Of a stretch of DNA of 35,971 nt, positions 25,098-35,339 are shown one piece after another. Source of the DNA: Olavius algarvensis Gamma 3 endosymbiont (GTDB lineage Bacteria; Pseudomonadota; Gammaproteobacteria; GCA-001735895); NCBI GenBank assembly GCA_001735895.1, contig DS021199.1, positions 1,223,960 to 1,259,930 of the forward strand, written 5' to 3'. A program made the position numbers and the translations under genes. The notes beneath the pieces were generated by a model, which did not search any database, was not told the DNA's origin, and saw only the letters and a program-made list of their open reading frames with translations. The stretch's first letter is position 1; each line of letters begins with the position of its first letter.

Positions 25098-25955
25098 ATG
25101 CCGCAAGCGCCATTGCTCAGGGTTGAAGATTTGCAGGTGAGTTACAACACGCCCACGGGACTCGTGCAAGCGGTTAGCGGCGTCAGCTTCGAACTGGGGC
25201 GCGAAAAACTCGGCATCGTCGGCGAGTCCGGTTCCGGCAAGTCGCAAACCGGGCGCGCGATTCTCGGTTTGACGGCGCCGGGCGGGCGGGTTCGCGCCCG
25301 GCGTCTGGAATTCGACGATGTCGATCTGCTGCGGGCCGATGCCCGCAGCATGCGTCGCATCCGCGGCGGCTGTATATCGATGATCATGCAGGATCCCAAG
25401 TATTCGCTGAACCCGGTGATGACGATTGGCGCCCAGATCGAAGAAGCCTTTCTGGTGCATCGCAAGACTTCGACGTCGGAAGCGCGCCGGCGTACCCTCG
25501 ATATGTTGAGCGCGGTAAAAATCCGTGCGCCGGAACGGGTTTATAAAGCCTATCCCCACGAAGTCTCCGGCGGTATGGGGCAGCGCGTTATGATCGCGAT
25601 GATGATGATTCCCGAGCCCGACATCATCATCGCCGACGAGCCGACATCGGCGCTTGACGTCACCGTGCAGCTACAGGTGCTGGCGGTGCTCGACGACATG
25701 CTGAGCGAGCACCGCATGGGATTGATTTTCATCAGCCACGATCTCAACCTGGTGGCGTCCTTCTGCGACCGGATCCTGGTGATGTATGGTGGCAAGGTGG
25801 TGGAAGAATGCGCGGCGGCCGAGCTCGAGCAGGCGCGCCATCCCTATACCCGCGGGTTGCTTAATTGTCTGCCCAGCCTCGATGGCGAGCAGGGCGAATT
25901 GCCGGTTTTACGGCGCGATCCGGCCTGGCTGACGGCCGCGGAGGGAGCGCAGTGA
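25098..25955 (+). CDS. ABC importer ATPase, DppD/OppD-like
   Basis: The protein is 285 residues, shorter than typical DppD (~325). Catalytic motifs are intact: Walker A GESGSGKS (42-49), Q-loop Q98, signature SGGMGQR (157-163), Walker B IIIADEP (D180, E181) and H-loop H214. The oligopeptide-family C-terminal motif is present as HPYTRGLLNCLPS, but the usual Cys-rich iron-sulfur extension is absent. It lies two bases after the permease gene and overlaps the next ATPase by four bases (GTGA). It energises import together with the following subunit. Confidence 0.94.
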   Translation: MPQAPLLRVEDLQVSYNTPTGLVQAVSGVSFELGREKLGIVGESGSGKSQTGRAILGLTAPGGRVRARRLEFDDVDLLRADARSMRRIRGGCISMIMQDPKYSLNPVMTIGAQIEEAFLVHRKTSTSEARRRTLDMLSAVKIRAPERVYKAYPHEVSGGMGQRVMIAMMMIPEPDIIIADEPTSALDVTVQLQVLAVLDDMLSEHRMGLIFISHDLNLVASFCDRILVMYGGKVVEECAAAELEQARHPYTRGLLNCLPSLDGEQGELPVLRRDPAWLTAAEGAQ

Positions 25956-26740
25956 TCGATATTCGCGCCCTGGATGTAGTCTTCGGTCATGGCAGCAAGC
26001 TGCATCATGCGGTTTGCGATTTTTCGATGCGCATCGAGCGCGGCCAGTCTTACGGCCTGGTCGGCGAGTCCGGTTCGGGTAAGACCACCGTATTGAGGGC
26101 GTTGGCGGGACTGCTCGATCGCATCGCCCGGGTCAGCGGCGAAATGACCGCCGCGCGGGAATCGCTATCGGGGTCCCGGCGCTCGCGCGAGTTTCGCCGG
26201 CGCGTCCAGATGGTGTTCCAGGATCCTTACGGTTCGCTGCATCCGCGGCATACGGTCGATACCATTTTAAGCGAGCCGGCCCGGGTTCACCGGCTCGACC
26301 GGATCGAGGATCGGGTAGTCCAGGCGCTGGAGGAAGTCGGTCTCGACGCTTCGTTTCGTTTCCGCTATCCGCACCAGATATCCGGCGGCCAGCGCCAGCG
26401 GATCTCGGTTGCGCGCGCGCTGATTACCGAACCTGAAATCGTCTTGCTGGACGAACCGACCTCGGCGCTGGATGTTTCGGTGCAGGCCGAAGTGCTTAAT
26501 TTGCTGATGCGGCTAAAGCGTGATCACGGTTTAACCTACGTGCTGGTCAGTCATAACCTGGCGGTGGTCGCGCATATGTGCGAAGCCCTGTCGGTGATGC
26601 AAAACGGTAGCGTGGTGGAGACCATGGATGTGCAGCAGCTACGTAACCACGCCCCGAGTATGCCCTATACCCGGCAATTGCTGACGGCGAGTCTCGGTTA
26701 CAACCGGGCGGCGATCGATGCCTTCGAAGAGTTTAGCTAG
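25952..26740 (+). CDS. ABC importer ATPase, DppF/OppF-like
   Basis: The start is the GTG at 25952 that overlaps the previous stop, preceded by GGGAG; the longer frame from 25865 lies inside the previous gene. The product is 262 residues, at the short end for the class. Motifs are intact: Walker A GESGSGKT (38-45), Q-loop FQDP (Q90), signature SGGQRQR (144-150), Walker B VLLDEP (D167, E168) and H201. A shortened C-terminal element, MPYTRQLLTASLG, replaces the usual HPYT motif. It is the last gene of the importer operon. Confidence 0.93.
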   Translation: MIDIRALDVVFGHGSKLHHAVCDFSMRIERGQSYGLVGESGSGKTTVLRALAGLLDRIARVSGEMTAARESLSGSRRSREFRRRVQMVFQDPYGSLHPRHTVDTILSEPARVHRLDRIEDRVVQALEEVGLDASFRFRYPHQISGGQRQRISVARALITEPEIVLLDEPTSALDVSVQAEVLNLLMRLKRDHGLTYVLVSHNLAVVAHMCEALSVMQNGSVVETMDVQQLRNHAPSMPYTRQLLTASLGYNRAAIDAFEEFS

Positions 26741-26810
26741 CCCGCTTTGAGGCGGTTGAAATGCAACTAAATTATGCCCCAGCCGCCAGGTTATCGACCC
26801 CATAAATGAC

Positions 26811-26839
26811 TTTGGACTAGTAGGGGAATCAGCTATTAT
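26811..26839 (+). promoter_or_regulatory. Candidate promoter of the GTPase operon
   Basis: A good -10, TATTAT (26834-26839), lies 17 bases after a weak -35, TTTGGA (26811-26816). Transcription would start near 26846, about 25 bases before the first start codon. The 130-base gap to the ABC operon supports a separate promoter. Confidence 0.35.
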
Positions 26840-26870
26840 CGATTTTTTCAGGACTACCCTAAGATCGGAA

Positions 26871-27437
26871 ATGAATACCAAAACCAGAAAAACAACCGGG
26901 GCGAATGCAGGCACAACTAATAGCGATGCAGTCGAAACCGACAATGTCGACAAGATCCGCGATATTTTATTCGGTAACCAGATGCGCGAAGTTTCGCAGC
27001 GTTTTGCCAACCTCGAGAAGAACCTGGCCAAGGACCTGGCGGCGATGCGAAGCGAGAATGCTTTGCAAATCGATTCGTTAAAAACCTTCATCGAAAGCGA
27101 AATCGAAATTCTCGGGTCGAAGCTTAGTGGCGAGGAACAAACCCGGGTCGAAAACGTCGATGAACTCGATGATAAGTTGAAGCAACAGGTCAAGCAAATC
27201 GATAAAAAAATCGGCGATGTCGTCAACTCACTGGATAAGAATTCTCGCGATATCAACCAAAAGATATTGAAGCAAAGCCAGGATTCCAGCAGCGAGCTCA
27301 GTAGTCAGATTGGGGAAGCGCGGTCGCGAATGGATGGCCATCGCCAGGAGTTGTCCTCCGCCAAGGTCGATAAACTGGTGCTTTCCGAAATGCTCAATGC
27401 GCTGGCGCTACAGGTCAACCCGGACGATTCGAAATAG
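26871..27437 (+). CDS. Coiled-coil protein of the GTPase operon
   Basis: The 188-residue protein is hydrophilic, with no signal peptide or membrane span. After a Thr/Asn-rich N-terminus (about 1-25) comes a compact motif, VDKIRDILFGNQMREVSQRF, then a long heptad-rich helix (about 40-160) with many Lys, Glu, Asp and Gln residues. A short conserved-looking end, KVDKLVLSEMLNALALQVN, follows. I do not know a named domain; it resembles cytoplasmic coiled-coil scaffolds. It is the first gene of a tight operon (30 bases to the next gene) that encodes an envelope protein, a Ras-like GTPase and an HD-GYP protein. A role as effector or adaptor of the GTPase is an inference from position. Confidence 0.78.
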   Translation: MNTKTRKTTGANAGTTNSDAVETDNVDKIRDILFGNQMREVSQRFANLEKNLAKDLAAMRSENALQIDSLKTFIESEIEILGSKLSGEEQTRVENVDELDDKLKQQVKQIDKKIGDVVNSLDKNSRDINQKILKQSQDSSSELSSQIGEARSRMDGHRQELSSAKVDKLVLSEMLNALALQVNPDDSK

Positions 27438-27467
27438 TGTCAGTCTGGAATTTTTGACGGTTCGAGC

Positions 27468-29363
27468 ATGAACGACAAGGGTCACGAAGATGGCGACAGG
27501 CTCGAAGAGTTGCAGCGTCTCCTGGTCGGCGTCGAGCGCGAACAAATCGAGCAGCTGCACGATAAGCTGGAAGTCCCGGAAAATTTTTCCAGCCAGGTAG
27601 GCGAGGTATTGCCGCAGGCGATGCTCAAAAGCACGGCGCGCGGTTCCGAACTGTCGCAGGTGATGGTTCCTGTCGTGGAAGATATCTTGCGGCTTTCGAT
27701 CAAAAAGGATATCGACAAGTTTGCCGATGCCCTGTTTCCGGTAATCGGCCCGGCGATTCGTAAATCGATACGCGAAACCTTCCGCCAGATGATGCAGTCG
27801 CTGAATCAGACGCTCGAGCATAGCCTGTCCTGGCAAGGCGTTAAGTGGCGGCTGGAGTCGGCTCGTACCGGAGTACCCTTTGCGCAGATTGCGTTGTTAC
27901 ATGGCCTGATCTACCGGGTTGAACAAGTCTTCCTGATTCACCGCGACAGCGGATTGCTGTTATGTCACCTCGGTCAGGATGACGTTCCGAATCAAGATCC
28001 GGATCTGGTCTCGTCGATGCTGAGTGCAATTAACGACTTCGTGGGTGATTCTTTTGAGGTCGAGGCGGAGCGTAATCTCAATAGTATCGAGGTAGGCGAT
28101 ATTTCGATCTGGCTCGAGGTGGGGCCGGATACGGTACTTGCGGTTGCAATCCGGGGCGAGGCGCCGAATCATTTGCGCACCTCCTTACAGCAGACTCTCG
28201 AGCAGCTGCAGCATGAACTCAGTGACGCGCTGGAGAATTTCAAGGGCGATACCAGCCAATTCGAAGAGCGTCAGGAAATTCTGGAAGATTGCTTGCAGGC
28301 GCAGTACCAGGGCAAACCCAAAGAGGAGTCGCCCAAGCAAGGGAAATCACCGAAGCTAATCATTATCGTCCTGTCATTGATCGTGTTATCGGCACTGGGT
28401 TACTGGCTGGGCAGCGAGCTGTATCGAACGCATCGGCACGATGCCTACCTGGCTAGTCTCGATAATGAACCGGGTTATGTCGTTACCGATAGTTACTATG
28501 ATGACGGGGTTTTGATAGTACAAGGGTTGCGCGATCCGTCGTCGCGCCGAATCGAGTCATTGTTGCCGGGTTCGTCGCTGCAGGCCGCCGAGGTGAACCA
28601 CCGTTTCAAACCCTACCAGTCGCTGGACGCTCCATTCGTGGAACGGCGCGCGCGAAAAATACTCAGCCCGCCGGCCGGCGTGACGCTCGCGTTTAGCGAT
28701 AATATGATTCGGGTGAGCGGCATTGCCGATCTCGAATGGCGCCAGCATCTGCAGTCGCGGGTGGCATTGATTGCGGGCATCGATTCCTATGACGACACGG
28801 CTCTGAAAACCCGTTTTACCGAGTCGCTGCTGGCGCCGCCGCCCGGTGTTTCGATGCAACTCGAGGCGGGGGTACTATATGTCGAAGGCGCCGCCAATAA
28901 CGACTGGATTCTGTCGCTGGCGGCAGCCGCCGAGCAATACGCCGAAATCGAAACGATCGACACCCGCGCGCTGGTGAACCTAACCGAAGTCTCCTTGGTT
29001 GAACAAATCACCCAGCTTGAACAGCAGGCGGTATTTTTCGAGGCGGCTACTTCCTACGATTTCGATAGCATCGACGTACCTAAAATCACGGCGCTATGCA
29101 GTAATATTATCGAGTTGGCCAACCAGCTGTCCAGGTCGGTACTAATCGTAGTGCGGGGGCATTCGGATTCGGTGGGTAGTTTCGAGGACAACCAGTTTCT
29201 CAGCCGCGAACGCGCCGATTTTGTCGCACAGGCAATTTTCAACACCGGAATCAGTCCCCGCTATGTTGCGGTCAAGGGTATCGAGTCGGCCGTAGAAACG
29301 GAAAACAGTGAAGCCGAAAGGCGATATAATCGTCGCGTGGGATTCGAAGTAATTGTCGAATAA
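27468..29363 (+). CDS. Envelope-spanning OmpA protein with roadblock/longin-like cytoplasmic domain
   Basis: The 631-residue protein has one membrane span at about 297-316 (LIIIVLSLIVLSALGYWLG) and no signal peptide, so its N-terminus should be cytoplasmic. Residues ~10-120 are helical. Residues ~145-250 look like a roadblock/longin-type fold: GLIYRVEQVFLIHRDSGLLL, SSMLSAINDFVGDSF, DISIWLEVGPDTVLAVAIRG. After the span come two or three BON-like alpha/beta repeats (about 335-505; e.g. YYDDGVLIVQGLRD, PPAGVTLAFSDNMIRVSGIA, PPPGVSMQLEAGVLYVEGAA). The C-terminal OmpA domain (about 525-631) has GHSDSVG (D567), LSRERADFV (R582) and RRYNRRVGFEV, so it should bind peptidoglycan. It precedes the Ras-like GTPase by 13 bases, and roadblock domains often regulate small GTPases. 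Domain names for the middle are inferred from pattern. Confidence 0.85.
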   Translation: MNDKGHEDGDRLEELQRLLVGVEREQIEQLHDKLEVPENFSSQVGEVLPQAMLKSTARGSELSQVMVPVVEDILRLSIKKDIDKFADALFPVIGPAIRKSIRETFRQMMQSLNQTLEHSLSWQGVKWRLESARTGVPFAQIALLHGLIYRVEQVFLIHRDSGLLLCHLGQDDVPNQDPDLVSSMLSAINDFVGDSFEVEAERNLNSIEVGDISIWLEVGPDTVLAVAIRGEAPNHLRTSLQQTLEQLQHELSDALENFKGDTSQFEERQEILEDCLQAQYQGKPKEESPKQGKSPKLIIIVLSLIVLSALGYWLGSELYRTHRHDAYLASLDNEPGYVVTDSYYDDGVLIVQGLRDPSSRRIESLLPGSSLQAAEVNHRFKPYQSLDAPFVERRARKILSPPAGVTLAFSDNMIRVSGIADLEWRQHLQSRVALIAGIDSYDDTALKTRFTESLLAPPPGVSMQLEAGVLYVEGAANNDWILSLAAAAEQYAEIETIDTRALVNLTEVSLVEQITQLEQQAVFFEAATSYDFDSIDVPKITALCSNIIELANQLSRSVLIVVRGHSDSVGSFEDNQFLSRERADFVAQAIFNTGISPRYVAVKGIESAVETENSEAERRYNRRVGFEVIVE

Positions 29364-29376
29364 TGGAGCCAATGGG

Positions 29377-29880
29377 ATGAGCAAATTCAAGGTTTGCATG
29401 CTGGGCGCCTTTGCGGTGGGTAAAACCTCGCTGGTGCAACGTTATGTGCATAGCCTGTTCAGCGACCGCTATCAGACTACGCTCGGCGTCAGAATCGACA
29501 AAAAAAGCCTGCGCTTAGCCGAGCGCCCAATCGAGGTCATCCTGTGGGATCTGGCCGGGGAAGACGATTTTATCAACGTGCGCGGTTCCTACCTGCGGGG
29601 TTCGGCCGGGGGTGTGTTGGTGGCCGACGGAACCCGCGCCGAGACGCTGGACATCGTCTTTAAACTCAAAGACAAGCTCTTTCACGAAGTGGGAGAGGTC
29701 CCGGTTATACTGATCGTCAACAAATCCGACCTGCGCGACAATTGGACTATCGAAGCGCAAAGGATCGAGGCGCTGCGAGATGAAGGTTGGCAGGTTATCG
29801 AGACCAGCGCCAAGGATAGCAGTAACGTCGATCAAGCGTTTGAATCCCTGGCCGAGCAAATGCTCGTAAGCCTGTCATGA
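29377..29880 (+). CDS. Ras-like small GTPase
   Basis: From the ATG at 29377 (GGAG site just upstream) the protein is 167 residues, a bare G domain. All five G motifs are present in almost Ras numbering: G1 GAFAVGKTS (10-18), G2 T35 in RYQTTLGV, G3 WDLAGE (D58, G61), G4 NKSD (115-118) and G5 ETSAK (142-146). It looks like the Rab/Ras type (YQTTLGVRID, WDLAGE) rather than Era/TrmE GTPases. Odd residues: Phe at the Ras Gly12 place and Glu at the Ras Gln61 place, both of which affect GTP hydrolysis in Ras. There is no C-terminal prenylation cysteine. The previous gene encodes a roadblock-like membrane protein and the next start overlaps its stop (ATGA), so it is the centre of this operon. Confidence 0.92.
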   Translation: MSKFKVCMLGAFAVGKTSLVQRYVHSLFSDRYQTTLGVRIDKKSLRLAERPIEVILWDLAGEDDFINVRGSYLRGSAGGVLVADGTRAETLDIVFKLKDKLFHEVGEVPVILIVNKSDLRDNWTIEAQRIEALRDEGWQVIETSAKDSSNVDQAFESLAEQMLVSLS

Positions 29881-31400
29881 GTGCCTACCCGGAGACCGTA
29901 GTCGACAAGATCCTAGAGGTCACCCTGCGCTCAAATAAATTCGCCTATTTCGCGATCGATGAAAACGGCCGGCTGTTCCGTCAGGGTGGTGAAATTGCGG
30001 CCACCGGCTTTCCGCAGTGGAAACCGGGGCAATCGATACTCGACGATGCCCTGTTTCTCAGCGGTTATGTGCCGATGTCCCGCGATTACGAGTGTATCGA
30101 ATCCTACCAGGCGGGCGATGACTCCATTTTCGATGTGCATCTATTCAAAGATCAGGAGCAGATATGGATACTGCTGATCGATAAAACTAGCGACATGGAA
30201 TGGGAATCAGCCGCCCGTCAACAGGCGAACGAACTCCGCCTGTTAAAGCAGCAGGCGGCGCAAGCGGGCAGCGTCGGCGATCAGGATTCGGATCCGCACA
30301 CCCACTTCGATTTTTTCGAAAGTCGTCTCAACATGATGGCCTTAAGCGCCAATGACGACGGCTCCTTCGCACGCCTGGAACCGGTTTCCGAGCGCTTCAA
30401 GCGGTTGTACCCCGAATCGACTGAGTCGGCCCGGGCGCTGTATCCGCAACAGAAATTCCCTTTTGTGGAAAATTTTCTCATCGACGCCGCCGAAGTCTGG
30501 CAGGCAGGCGATGACAAGCGGCGAGTTCGCTCGGGCCCCTGGGTGGAAACCGACGGCAATACCGAAGTGGCGCTGGAGGCGATTGCGCTCAACTGGAAGG
30601 GCAGCAAATTGCTGTTTCTCGAAATCCTGGACGAGAGTTACCGGCTCAACCAGAGCTTCCTGCAAATTGGCCGCGAGGGTGTGTTACTCAACCGGGTACT
30701 CGAAGACGAAGTCAGGAAACAGACCCGGGAAATCAGGGCGCGTGAGGAAGAAATCGCGCTCCGCCTGGTGTGCGCGGCCGACAGCCGGGACGATGGCGAG
30801 ACCGGGTCCCATATCCGACGCCTCGGGCTCTACAGTGAATTGATCGCGCAGCAGTTGGGCTGGAGTAACGCCGACGCCGAAGAAATACGAATTGCCGCGC
30901 CGATGCACGATATCGGTAAAATCGGCATTCCGGACCATATTCTGAAAAAACCCGGTCAATTAACCGAAAGCGAATTCGAGATCATGAAGCTGCACCCGGA
31001 AATCGGCGGCAGAATCCTGTCGAACTCGGAAACGCCACTGGTGCAAATGGCGCGCGATATTTGCCTCGGTCATCACGAGAAATGGGACGGCAGCGGTTAC
31101 CCGCATGGTCTCGCGGGTGAAAATATACCGATCAGTGCGCGCATCGTCGCCATCGTCGACGTTTTTGACGCCTTGATACACAAACGGGTTTACAAGAATG
31201 AAATGCCGGTGGATGAGGCGATTGCATTAATGCTCGAGGGGAGCGGTTCGCATTTCGATCCGGATTTGCTGGACCTGTTCCTGAGCCTCAAGGAAAAATT
31301 GACCGAAATCGCCTTCGACTACAGCAACCCGATCGGCGACGACCTGACGCGGGCCGCCAGTATTATCGACGATATACACCTGTTGCGGCCCGGGGATTAA
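29877..31400 (+). CDS. HD-GYP domain protein with N-terminal PAS-like sensors
   Basis: The 507-residue protein starts inside the stop of the GTPase gene. The C-terminal HD-GYP domain (about 300-475) is complete: H344-D345 in MHDIGKIGIPDHIL, HPEIGG, HHEKWDGSGYPHGLAGE (GYP at 407-409) and RIVAIVDVFDALI. It should be a c-di-GMP phosphodiesterase. The N-terminal half holds two PAS-like modules: about 10-115 (NKFAYFAIDENGRLFRQGG, ending IWILLIDKTSDMEW) and about 145-265 (FARLEPVSERFKRLY, ending GSKLLFLEILDESY). A coiled helix (about 270-300) joins the second to the HD-GYP domain. There is no membrane span or receiver domain. Translational coupling to the Ras-like GTPase suggests the GTPase controls its activity or place in the cell. 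Confidence 0.93.
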   Translation: MSAYPETVVDKILEVTLRSNKFAYFAIDENGRLFRQGGEIAATGFPQWKPGQSILDDALFLSGYVPMSRDYECIESYQAGDDSIFDVHLFKDQEQIWILLIDKTSDMEWESAARQQANELRLLKQQAAQAGSVGDQDSDPHTHFDFFESRLNMMALSANDDGSFARLEPVSERFKRLYPESTESARALYPQQKFPFVENFLIDAAEVWQAGDDKRRVRSGPWVETDGNTEVALEAIALNWKGSKLLFLEILDESYRLNQSFLQIGREGVLLNRVLEDEVRKQTREIRAREEEIALRLVCAADSRDDGETGSHIRRLGLYSELIAQQLGWSNADAEEIRIAAPMHDIGKIGIPDHILKKPGQLTESEFEIMKLHPEIGGRILSNSETPLVQMARDICLGHHEKWDGSGYPHGLAGENIPISARIVAIVDVFDALIHKRVYKNEMPVDEAIALMLEGSGSHFDPDLLDLFLSLKEKLTEIAFDYSNPIGDDLTRAASIIDDIHLLRPGD

Positions 31401-31536
31401 CCGGTCTCACCTCGGCCTTGCTGTCGCGGCGATGACGCAAATTACGAAATTGGAGGTGATTTAGCGTATTATATTGCAACTTGACCCGGCATTTACGCCG
31501 GTGTCGGTAAATCACGGCAAACGGAGGGAAAGTCAA

Positions 31537-31965
31537 ATGAAGCTAGCCGAGTTGTTGCGTGGTAAAAACCAGCAAATCATCAAGATCAAAGCCAGCCGAA
31601 ATATCGCCGAGGCGGCGATAGCATTGACCGAAAATAAAATTGGCGCCTTGCTGGTCGAAGATGACGATGGAGAAATCGTGGGTATATTATCCGAACGCGA
31701 TATCGTTGGCGGCATGGGTCCGCACGGCGCCGATTTGCACGATGTCGCGGTGGGAGAGCTGATGACAGACGACGTGATTCATTGTTCGCCGCAGGATACC
31801 GTGCACGAAGCCATGGCCATGATGACCGATCGGCGCATCCGGCATCTGCCGGTTTTCGAAGGTGACACATTGATCGGGTTTATCAGTATCGGCGATCTGG
31901 TCAAATGCCGCATCCTGGAGGTCCAGTCGGAGGCCGAGGCGATGCGCGCCTATATCGCCTCTTGA
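31537..31965 (+). CDS. CBS-pair protein
   Basis: The 142-residue protein starts at the ATG at 31537, preceded by a strong GGAGGG site; a longer frame from 31474 lacks one. It consists almost wholly of two CBS domains: the first ends VGILSERDIVGGM (about 50-62), the second covers ~75-130 with MTDDVIHCSPQDTVHEAMAM and GFISIGDLVKCRI. CBS pairs bind AMP, ATP, SAM or similar ligands; standing alone they act as small regulators. It lies 136 bases after the HD-GYP gene, so it may be the last gene of the GTPase operon or have its own promoter. A very strong terminator follows. Confidence 0.92.
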   Translation: MKLAELLRGKNQQIIKIKASRNIAEAAIALTENKIGALLVEDDDGEIVGILSERDIVGGMGPHGADLHDVAVGELMTDDVIHCSPQDTVHEAMAMMTDRRIRHLPVFEGDTLIGFISIGDLVKCRILEVQSEAEAMRAYIAS

Positions 31966-31972
31966 TAAAACT

Positions 31973-32020
31973 GACTCAGAGTAAAAAAACCGGCTTGCGC
32001 CGGTTTTTTTACTCTGAGTC
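31973..32020. terminator. Bidirectional intrinsic terminator with a perfect 22-bp stem
   Basis: Bases 31973-31994 pair perfectly with 31999-32020 around a TTGC loop. The core CCGGC/GCCGG is flanked by A7 and T7, so on either strand the GC hairpin is followed by seven T residues. It lies between the convergent CBS and sulfhydrylase genes and serves both. Confidence 0.93.
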
Positions 32021-32060
32021 CATCCTCCCGTCCCGCGGCATTGCCGCGGGACGGGATTGG

Positions 32061-33791
<1,731 letters not shown>

Positions 33792-35042
33792 ATGAGCAAA
33801 TATTCGATATTTTCGCTGCTTCGCAATGCGATCAGCTATCACGAAAACTGGGCCGCCGCCTGGCGCAGCCCGGAGCCGAAGCAGGAGTACGATGCCTTGA
33901 TCATCGGCGGTGGCGGCCACGGGCTTGCAACCGCCTATTACCTGGCCCGCGAACACGGGATGAGCAATATCGCTGTGCTCGAGAAGGGCTGGATCGGCGG
34001 CGGCAATACCGGGCGCAATACCACCATCGTGCGCTCCAACTACCTGTGGGACGAATCAGCCCACCTATACGAAAAATCGATGCAGTTGTGGGAAGGTCTG
34101 AGCCAGGATTTGAATTACAATGTCATGTTCAGCCAGCGCGGCGTATATAACCTCGGACACAACTTGCAGGACATGCGCGACATCCAGCGCCGCGTCAACG
34201 CCAACCGCTTGAACGGCATCGACGGCAAGGTCGTCACGCCGCAAGAAATCAAGGCCGCGATCCCGGAAATCAATATCGACCAGGGTTGTCGTTACCCGAT
34301 CCTCGGGGCGTCGTTCCAGCCGCGCGGCGGCGTGGCGCGCCACGACGCGGTGGCCTGGGGTTTTGCCCGCGGCGCCGACCAACTGGGCGTCGACATCATT
34401 CAGAATTGCGAAGTTACCGCGATCCGCCAGGAAAACGGCGCCGTCACCGGGGTCGAGACCACGCGCGGGCGCATCAATGCGAAGAAGGTCGGAGTCGTCG
34501 TTGCCGGGCATTGCTCGGTGCTTGCCGAAATGGCCGGATTCCGCATGCCGATAGAAAGCCATCCGCTGCAGGCGCTGGTGTCGGAACCGATCAAGCCGAT
34601 CATCAATACCGTTATCATGTCGAATGCGGTGCACGGTTATATCAGCCAATCGGACAAGGGCGATCTGGTGATCGGGGCCGGTATCGACAGCTACAACGGC
34701 TACGGTCAACGCGGTAGTTTTCCGACCATCGAACACACGGTTGCCGCCATTTGTGAAATGTTCCCTATCTTCCGGCGGGTGCGCATGAACCGACAATGGG
34801 GCGGCATCGTCGATACCGCGCCCGATGCCTGCCCGATCATCGGCAATACCCCGGTCCAGGGGCTTTATTTCAACTGCGGTTGGGGTACCGGCGGCTTCAA
34901 GGCCACCCCGGGTTCGGGCTGGGTGTTTGCGCACAATGTCGCCACCGGCGAACCGCACGAACTCAACCGCCCATTTGCGCTGGATCGTTTCGTCAGCGGA
35001 TTCTTGATCGACGAACACGGCGCGGCCGGCGTAGCGCATTAG
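33792..35042 (+). CDS. soxB: Heterotetrameric sarcosine oxidase, beta subunit
   Basis: The 416-residue protein has the length of SoxB. A DAO-type FAD motif lies at ~34-56 ([20 protein letters not shown]), followed by [20 protein letters not shown], typical of the subunit. [20 protein letters not shown] includes H184, in the position expected for covalent FMN attachment in this family (inferred by pattern). The end [20 protein letters not shown] is also characteristic. The enzyme oxidises sarcosine to glycine, formaldehyde (or methylene-THF) and H2O2. It is followed after 12 bases by soxD and then soxA, the canonical soxBDA(G) order. It provides the final demethylation of the carnitine/betaine route suggested by the other genes. 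Confidence 0.96.
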   Translation: MSKYSIFSLLRNAISYHENWAAAWRSPEPKQEYDALIIGGGGHGLATAYYLAREHGMSNIAVLEKGWIGGGNTGRNTTIVRSNYLWDESAHLYEKSMQLWEGLSQDLNYNVMFSQRGVYNLGHNLQDMRDIQRRVNANRLNGIDGKVVTPQEIKAAIPEINIDQGCRYPILGASFQPRGGVARHDAVAWGFARGADQLGVDIIQNCEVTAIRQENGAVTGVETTRGRINAKKVGVVVAGHCSVLAEMAGFRMPIESHPLQALVSEPIKPIINTVIMSNAVHGYISQSDKGDLVIGAGIDSYNGYGQRGSFPTIEHTVAAICEMFPIFRRVRMNRQWGGIVDTAPDACPIIGNTPVQGLYFNCGWGTGGFKATPGSGWVFAHNVATGEPHELNRPFALDRFVSGFLIDEHGAAGVAH

Positions 35043-35054
35043 GAGGCCAGGCAG

Positions 35055-35339
35055 ATGTTTTTGATTGAATGTCCCTGGTGCGGCGCGCGGGACGAGACCG
35101 AATTTTCCTGTGTCGGCGAGGCGCATATCGCGCGTCCGCTGGAACCCGAAAAACTCAGCGACGAGCAATGGGCCGATTATCTATTCATGCGCAAGAATCC
35201 CAAGGGCGCACATCGCGAGCAATGGTTGCACGCGGCCGGCTGTCGGCGCTATTTCAACGCCGAGCGCGATACCGTGACTTATAAAATTTCCGCAACCTAT
35301 AAAATTGGCGAAGCGCCGCCGAGTGGGGCTGATCCATGA
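35055..35339 (+). CDS. soxD: Sarcosine oxidase, delta subunit
   Basis: The 94-residue protein is the small zinc subunit of heterotetrameric sarcosine oxidase. The zinc ligands are visible: C6 and C9 in IECPWCGARDE, and H59 with C63 in LHAAGCRRYF. Other signatures are FMRKNPKGAHREQW and the RDTVTYKI end. It has an AGGAGG site upstream, 12 bases after soxB, and its stop overlaps the soxA start (ATGA). The delta subunit is structural and bridges the alpha and beta subunits. Confidence 0.96.
   Translation: MFLIECPWCGARDETEFSCVGEAHIARPLEPEKLSDEQWADYLFMRKNPKGAHREQWLHAAGCRRYFNAERDTVTYKISATYKIGEAPPSGADP

Noticed and set aside
34065-35168. 367-codon minus-strand frame
   Set aside because: It is antisense to soxB and soxD, which are certain from their motifs and operon structure.
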